Positions 59,941-64,000 of a DNA stretch of 64,000 bases are shown here, one piece after another; positions within the stretch are counted from its first letter, which is position 1, and each line of letters opens with the position of its first letter. A program made the translations under genes and the position numbers. The DNA is taken from contig JAICWP010000003.1 of NCBI GenBank assembly GCA_025934735.1, positions 186,001-250,000 of the forward strand, read 5' to 3'. Source of the DNA: Terriglobales bacterium (GTDB lineage Bacteria; Acidobacteriota; Terriglobia; Terriglobales; Acidobacteriaceae). The notes below the pieces were generated by a model. The model did no database searches and was not told the DNA's origin. It saw nothing but the letters and a program-made list of their open reading frames with translations.

Positions 59941-62142
59941 TCACTCGCCTCCCAGCCGGAATTTCATGCCGGCGCGGAAGTTAAAGCCCAGCGCTGGAAA
60001 GCCGGCTGCCTCTTCGTAGCGCCGGTCAAACAAATTGCCGATATTGACATAGGCAGTCATGTGCCTGGTTAGCGCGTACCAGCCGCCCAGGTCAACGCGT
60101 CCATAACCCGCCGTGTGGGTCACCGGAGGCAACAATCCTAGGAAATCGGAATCCACCCGCGGCCCGAGGAAGGTGCCTCCAATCTGCCCGCCCCAGCGCC
60201 GGACAGCGTAACTGAGCAGCACATTCCCGGAATGCCTCGGACGGCGTAGCAGAGGGCGCCCCGTGGCCAGCAGCGGGTCGCAGAAGTTCGCGGCCGAGCA
60301 CAGTGGCGCTGCCAGGATCTCGGTGGAAGTGTAGGTGTAAGAAGAATCCAGCGACAGGCGCGACCACAGCCGCGCGTGAAACTCGGTTTCCGCGCCCTGC
60401 GCCAGGGATTTGTTCACGTTCACATACTGGCCGACAAAGCTGACAGGGTTAGTGGCAAACTCAATTTGGCGCCGGAAGATGTTGTGGAAGTAGGTGGCAG
60501 CGAGCACGAATCTGCTGCCCACCAGGCGCTGCTCGATTCCGGCATCGAAGGCGCGGTTTTCTTCTGCACGCAGGCTGGGATTGGGGATGACAAAAGCGTC
60601 GGCGGCGAACGTCTCCTCCAGCCGCGGCTCCTTGATGCCGGTCGCGAACGAGCCCCGCAGCCGCGTTCCGGAGAAAAAGCTTCCTCCGCGCAGCAGCAGC
60701 AGGGTGGGAGCAATCCGGGGGGCCACGGCATTGCCGAAGCTGCCGTTATGAGTGAAGCGCAACCCTGCTACCAGCGAAGCACGGCCCCTGGTCAGCAGTT
60801 GCTGGGCATATAAGTCGTGGTTGAGCCTCAGCCCATGGCTCAGAGGTGGTGACGTTAGATCGCCAACAAACCCGTTTTCATCTTCGAAGCGGTAGCCGAC
60901 GATCAGCCGCGCCCAGCTGCGCTCCCAGTATTGGCCCTGGTATTCGAAGCCGGCGCGGTTGATATCGGAAATGCTGTTGAAGGGGAAATCAATGTTGCCG
61001 AATAACGGCGAGACCCGCCCCGGTTCCATGATCTGGTCCCGGTTCGAGAGCCGGTGGTGGTATTCGAAGCCGGTGAAGGTGTGCTGCCAGCGCGTGCCGC
61101 TGACCGTGATTTCGGCGCTGGAGAGAAAATCGTTTTGCCGCGCCCGTTGGTCCAGGTCGGGCGGCAGCAGCGCCTGGCCGTTGAAATCCCAAAAGGACTG
61201 CACTCCCGTGCGGCTATTGAGGTGGCGTGTGCGCAGGCGGAAGCGCACCTTGGGCGCCAGCACCAGGCCCAGGTTCGCGCCCTGAGAGGAATTGGAGTAC
61301 TGGTCATTGAGGCCTTGGCCGTTAGTGTTGAACTGGTCACCATAAAGGTTGTAATCAAAGCGGCCGCGCGCCCCGGAAACTGACGCATAGCCGTGTGCGG
61401 TTTGGAACGTGCCCCCATCGGCGCCAAAGGCCAGCTCCGGAGTCACCGTAGTTCCCTCCCGGCTCCAGGTCTGTACTACGCTGGTCATGGCGTCAGAGCC
61501 GTAAAGATCGCTTTGCGCGCCGCGCACGAACTCAAGCCGGTCCACTTGGTCCATGGGCACAACCCCGAAGTTGAATGTCCCGCCGGGATCGTTCACCGTC
61601 ACCCCGTCCACGATCACTTTGTTGTAGCGGGAATCGCCGCCGCGCACGAACAGCGACGCCAGCCCGCCCCACTGGCCGGCATTGCCCACCACCGCTCCGG
61701 GCAGAAAGCGCAGCGCCTCCGCCTCATTCACCGGTCTCATGGTGGTTAATTCGCGAGCCTCCAGGCTGGAAACTTCTGCGCCCGTCTCTTCGCTGGGCAC
61801 AGGCGTGCGCGTGGCGCTGACCACGACGTTTTGCGTGGCCACGGCGATATGGAGCTGCAGGGCTAGTTCTCCCGGCGCGCTCACATTGGCGCTCAGCGGC
61901 GCGAAACCGGGCGCCAGGACACGGACCAGATAGGCCCCCGGCGCAACCCCGGAAAAGCGTGTGATTCCCGTCGGGGACGTAGTCTGTACCGCGACCGGCG
62001 CCGAAGCACCGGAGCGCAACAGAAGCACACTTGCACCAGGGACCACAGCCGACTGTTGATCAACTACCTTGATGGTTAAATCGGCCGCCCAAGCGGCCGG
62101 CAGCAACACCAGGATGGCAACGAAGCAATAGAGAGATCGCAC
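59941..62142 (-). CDS. TonB-dependent outer-membrane receptor (BtuB-like), cobalamin-regulated
   Basis: GTG start with AAAGGAGGAG close upstream. The 733-residue protein has a signal peptide (FVAILVLLPAAWA), a small carboxypeptidase-regulatory-like N-terminal sandwich (IKVVDQQSAVVPGASVLLL), a plug domain (LRFLPGAVVGNAGQWGG, FVRGGDSRYNKVIVDGV) and a 22-strand-type barrel ending FNFRAGMKFRLGGE. The cobalamin riboswitch in its leader points to vitamin B12 or corrinoid uptake. Confidence 0.9.
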   Translation of the reverse strand: MRSLYCFVAILVLLPAAWAADLTIKVVDQQSAVVPGASVLLLRSGASAPVAVQTTSPTGITRFSGVAPGAYLVRVLAPGFAPLSANVSAPGELALQLHIAVATQNVVVSATRTPVPSEETGAEVSSLEARELTTMRPVNEAEALRFLPGAVVGNAGQWGGLASLFVRGGDSRYNKVIVDGVTVNDPGGTFNFGVVPMDQVDRLEFVRGAQSDLYGSDAMTSVVQTWSREGTTVTPELAFGADGGTFQTAHGYASVSGARGRFDYNLYGDQFNTNGQGLNDQYSNSSQGANLGLVLAPKVRFRLRTRHLNSRTGVQSFWDFNGQALLPPDLDQRARQNDFLSSAEITVSGTRWQHTFTGFEYHHRLSNRDQIMEPGRVSPLFGNIDFPFNSISDINRAGFEYQGQYWERSWARLIVGYRFEDENGFVGDLTSPPLSHGLRLNHDLYAQQLLTRGRASLVAGLRFTHNGSFGNAVAPRIAPTLLLLRGGSFFSGTRLRGSFATGIKEPRLEETFAADAFVIPNPSLRAEENRAFDAGIEQRLVGSRFVLAATYFHNIFRRQIEFATNPVSFVGQYVNVNKSLAQGAETEFHARLWSRLSLDSSYTYTSTEILAAPLCSAANFCDPLLATGRPLLRRPRHSGNVLLSYAVRRWGGQIGGTFLGPRVDSDFLGLLPPVTHTAGYGRVDLGGWYALTRHMTAYVNIGNLFDRRYEEAAGFPALGFNFRAGMKFRLGGE

Positions 62143-62178
62143 AACTCCTCCTTTACACGCGAAAGGGTGGGTAGTGGC

Positions 62179-62374
62179 GATTCGCGCCGGTCTCCTGGCT
62201 TGCGAGTCAGGACTGGACCGGTAAGGCTTGCTCCGGTACAGTCCGCAATCGAACCGCCGGCCTTCCCGGGCGACGCCCAGTGACCGGCGGCAGGTTCCTC
62301 GCTTACAGTTGCGCGGCAGCGCGGGATTCTCACCCGCTTCCCAGTCCCGAACCAGCGTTCAGGACGCGCGAACC
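62179..62374 (-). promoter_or_regulatory. Cobalamin riboswitch
   Basis: Read on the minus strand, the leader shows the conserved parts in order: P1 arm GGTTCGCG (62367-62374), GGGAAGCGGGTGAGAATCCC, GCGCGGCAACTG-type CGCGCAACTGTAAGCGAGG, a variable P-stem region, and the B12 box AAGCCAGGAGACCGGC (about 62186-62202), then the closing P1 arm CGCGAATC. It lies directly upstream of the TonB-receptor start and should repress it when cobalamin is bound. Boundaries are by eye. Confidence 0.93.
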
Positions 62375-62557
62375 GAAGTACGGCAACCAGAGTATGCGTC
62401 GCGGACAAACCTGTCAACGAATGGAACTGCCGCTGCCAAGAAATTGAAGATTGGCGATTGAAGATGGAGATCTTTGACGGGATGAGGGGCGATTGACAGA
62501 AGTTCGTGGTGAAGCCTGTGGTATGACCAGCAGTACCCGCTGGCTTCAATCATCCTT

Positions 62558-62583
62558 CAATTCCTCTGCGTTCTCTGCGTTCA
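62558..62583 (-). repeat. Dispersed intergenic repeat, family A copy at gene end
   Basis: The sequence aattcctctgcgttctctgc plus gttca matches family A (gaacgcagagaacgcagagg on the minus strand) and reaches the stop codon of the DUF374 gene. It is the most diverged copy. Confidence 0.4.
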
Positions 62584-63318
62584 GATTTTGATCTTGGCTT
62601 CCGCGGCATCGCGTACCCGCTCCAAAGCTCGCTGCAACTCCTCGCGCCAGCGCTCCATCTCGGCTTCATCGGCGCCGGCCGGCACCAGCATGGGCGCGCT
62701 GAAGTGCACTACCGCGCGCGAGAAGGGCTGGGGCAGAATCATGCGGTCCCAGGTGCCGAGGGTCCAGGCACGCTGCACCGCGATGTGAAAAGCGATGATG
62801 CGTACGCCCGTCAGCCGCGAAAGCACCACCGGCCCGGGCTTGGCCTCGTAAGCTGGGCCCAGGGGGCCATCCACGGTGAAAGCCACGGCGCGGCCGCTTT
62901 CCAGTTCGCGGCGTGCCCCCAGCACCGCTCCCAGAGCGCCGCGGCGGCTGGAACCGCGTACTGCTCGGTAGCCGAACTTCTCGATAATGCGGGAGATAAC
63001 TTCGCCGTCGAAGCTGTGGCTGGTCAATACCGCGATGTCTCGCTTCTTGAAGCGGTACGTGGCCACGATCAGGCAGCGGTGCCAGAAGGCCCACACCATG
63101 GGACGCTCGTTAGCGTCCACCGGTCCTCCGGGTTCGGCGGAATTCTCATAGCGCAGCGTGGCGCAGAGCAGGCGCACTACGAGCGCTCCCGCGGCCGCAA
63201 TCAGCCGCAGCTGCAAGCGCTGCCGCCAGCGAAAGCCAGCCGGGGCTGCCGAATCTTCTCTCGAAAGGCTGGGCGCTGGTGCGGTCACCTGGGTATTGTA
63301 ACGGGTGCTCGCGTACAT
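62581..63318 (-). CDS. DUF374-family lysophospholipid acyltransferase-like protein
   Basis: The ATG chosen gives 245 residues, with a hydrophobic segment LIAAAGALVVRLLCATLRYE. Key parts are VWAFWHRCLIVATY (HX4D-like acyltransferase start with WHR), AVLTSHSFDGEVISRIIEKFGY, VRGSSRRGALGAVLGARREL, VAFTVDGPLGPAYEAKPG (DGPxGP) and IAFHIAVQRAWTL. DUF374 proteins are found with lipid A/Kdo genes in several phyla; a role in acylating lipid A or another envelope lipid is inferred. The frame remains open 52 codons upstream. Confidence 0.8.
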   Translation of the reverse strand: MYASTRYNTQVTAPAPSLSREDSAAPAGFRWRQRLQLRLIAAAGALVVRLLCATLRYENSAEPGGPVDANERPMVWAFWHRCLIVATYRFKKRDIAVLTSHSFDGEVISRIIEKFGYRAVRGSSRRGALGAVLGARRELESGRAVAFTVDGPLGPAYEAKPGPVVLSRLTGVRIIAFHIAVQRAWTLGTWDRMILPQPFSRAVVHFSAPMLVPAGADEAEMERWREELQRALERVRDAAEAKIKI

Positions 63319-63546
63319 TGATTCCGCTTGCACTACAATACATAAGTTGCTTTGGCAGCCCCGTTTAGGCGCTGTCCTCCCAGGCCCTGGGGAAGTCGTT
63401 CTATCGGCCCACGACTTTGTTTCGCCGCTGGAACCACGTCGTGACAACTGCAATCCCCTTTCGCGACCTGCCAACCCGCTACTCGGGCACCGGCATCTCA
63501 GACCACGAATCCTTCACAGGATCAGAGACTGCAAGGAGAGGACGCA

Positions 63547-64000
63547 ATGAAAAAACTCGGAATGTTGTTGGCGCTGTGCTTCGCCTTTTCCCTGGCGATG
63601 ATGGCCCAGGATAACGCGGGCAGCATGGGCCAGAGTACAGATCAGACCACTACCACCACCAAGACCACGAAACACAAGGCCATGAAAGGCGCCAAGGAGC
63701 ACAGCATGACCGGTTGCCTGAGCGAGGGCACGAGCCCGGGCACTTACGTGCTCACTCATGGAAAGCACAAGACCATGGTCACCGGCTCCGATGAACTGAA
63801 GAACCACGTCGGCCATGAAGTGAAGCTGACCGGCATGTGGGAAGCGGGCGCCATGTCCGAAGGCAGTGAAAGCGCCGCCACCGAGAAGGCGGAAAAGAAG
63901 TCAGGCAAGGAAGAAAAAGAATTCAAGGCCACCGACATCAAGCACATTGCCGACACCTGCACCGCGGGCGCGGCCAAGAAGGGCAAAAAGAGCATGGGCG
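63547..64000 (+). CDS. Exported DUF5818-like small protein (3' partial)
   Basis: AAGGAGAG precedes the ATG. The visible 151 residues have a signal peptide (LGMLLALCFAFSLAMMAQ), a Thr/Lys-rich linker, then SMTGCLSEGTSPGTYVLTHG and LKNHVGHEVKLTG, which together look like the OB-fold DUF5818 family of acidobacterial exported proteins. A Lys/Glu-rich tail follows. The reading frame is still open at the window edge. Confidence 0.7.
   Translation, partial: MKKLGMLLALCFAFSLAMMAQDNAGSMGQSTDQTTTTTKTTKHKAMKGAKEHSMTGCLSEGTSPGTYVLTHGKHKTMVTGSDELKNHVGHEVKLTGMWEAGAMSEGSESAATEKAEKKSGKEEKEFKATDIKHIADTCTAGAAKKGKKSMG

Overview
The window (64 kb, G+C-rich) reads as chromosomal DNA of a Gram-negative bacterium, most probably an acidobacterium of the Terriglobia/Koribacter type. 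Supporting signs are Kdo transferase plus LpxK (LPS outer membrane), a TonB-dependent receptor, OmpA-family and BON-domain secreted proteins, a serine/threonine kinase fused to a TolB-like beta-propeller, Ig-like secreted proteins with CGGG-type lipoprotein segments, and short dispersed intergenic repeats. The taxonomic call is inference. I saw no rRNA, tRNA, CRISPR array, insertion sequence, integrase or phage gene.

Layout. 1-2.5 kb: two paralogous secreted GH99/GH71-like glycoside hydrolases facing tail to tail around a bidirectional terminator; the first is cut by the window edge. 2.8-18.9 kb: a polysaccharide assembly and export locus. The leftward arm holds GT4 and GT2 glycosyltransferases, a thymidylate-kinase-like protein, a small secreted protein, a STAS protein, a degenerate sugar-nucleotidyltransferase-like protein, a Wzx-like flippase carrying an unusual C-terminal ParB/sulfiredoxin-like domain, and a 1393-residue TPR/beta-barrel outer-membrane protein. 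The divergent rightward arm holds a GT-C-like membrane protein and three exported proteins. 19-23.9 kb: miscellaneous genes (PAP2 phosphatase, TspO, SnoaL-like, methyltransferase, RlmH). 24-29.9 kb: a trans-sulfuration enzyme, WaaA-LpxK, an alpha/beta hydrolase and alanine racemase. 30-30.8 kb: a frameshifted receiver domain with Glu at the phospho-acceptor position, followed by a PilZ protein. 31-33.9 kb: three-subunit transhydrogenase. 34-41.3 kb: PanB-PanC, a class III aminotransferase, an SDR, a deoxynucleoside kinase, a polysaccharide deacetylase and HemL. 41.7-49.3 kb: a pseudo-receiver, an OmpA-like protein, an FRG-domain protein, a DDAH-like enzyme, a CDF exporter, a BON protein and HemB with an internal insertion. 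49.5-56.6 kb: MutS2, a Ser/Thr kinase-propeller, a small protein and a double-length ThyX-like protein. 56.8-64 kb: a LolA-like exported protein, a split DsbD-type thiol system (CcdA, TlpA-like, DsbD-N), a cobalamin-riboswitch-controlled TonB receptor, a DUF374 acyltransferase and the start of a small exported protein.

How it fits together. Envelope construction dominates: polysaccharide synthesis, flipping and export; Kdo/lipid A completion; peptidoglycan D-Ala supply; periplasmic thiol chemistry. Several signalling-type domains have lost a catalytic or acceptor residue (receiver D to E, STAS S to A, nucleotidyltransferase loop, pseudo-receiver), which suggests binding or scaffold roles. The most unusual candidates are the flippase fused to a ParB/Srx-like domain with its degenerate neighbours, the double ThyX-like protein, and the insertion next to the metal cysteines of HemB.
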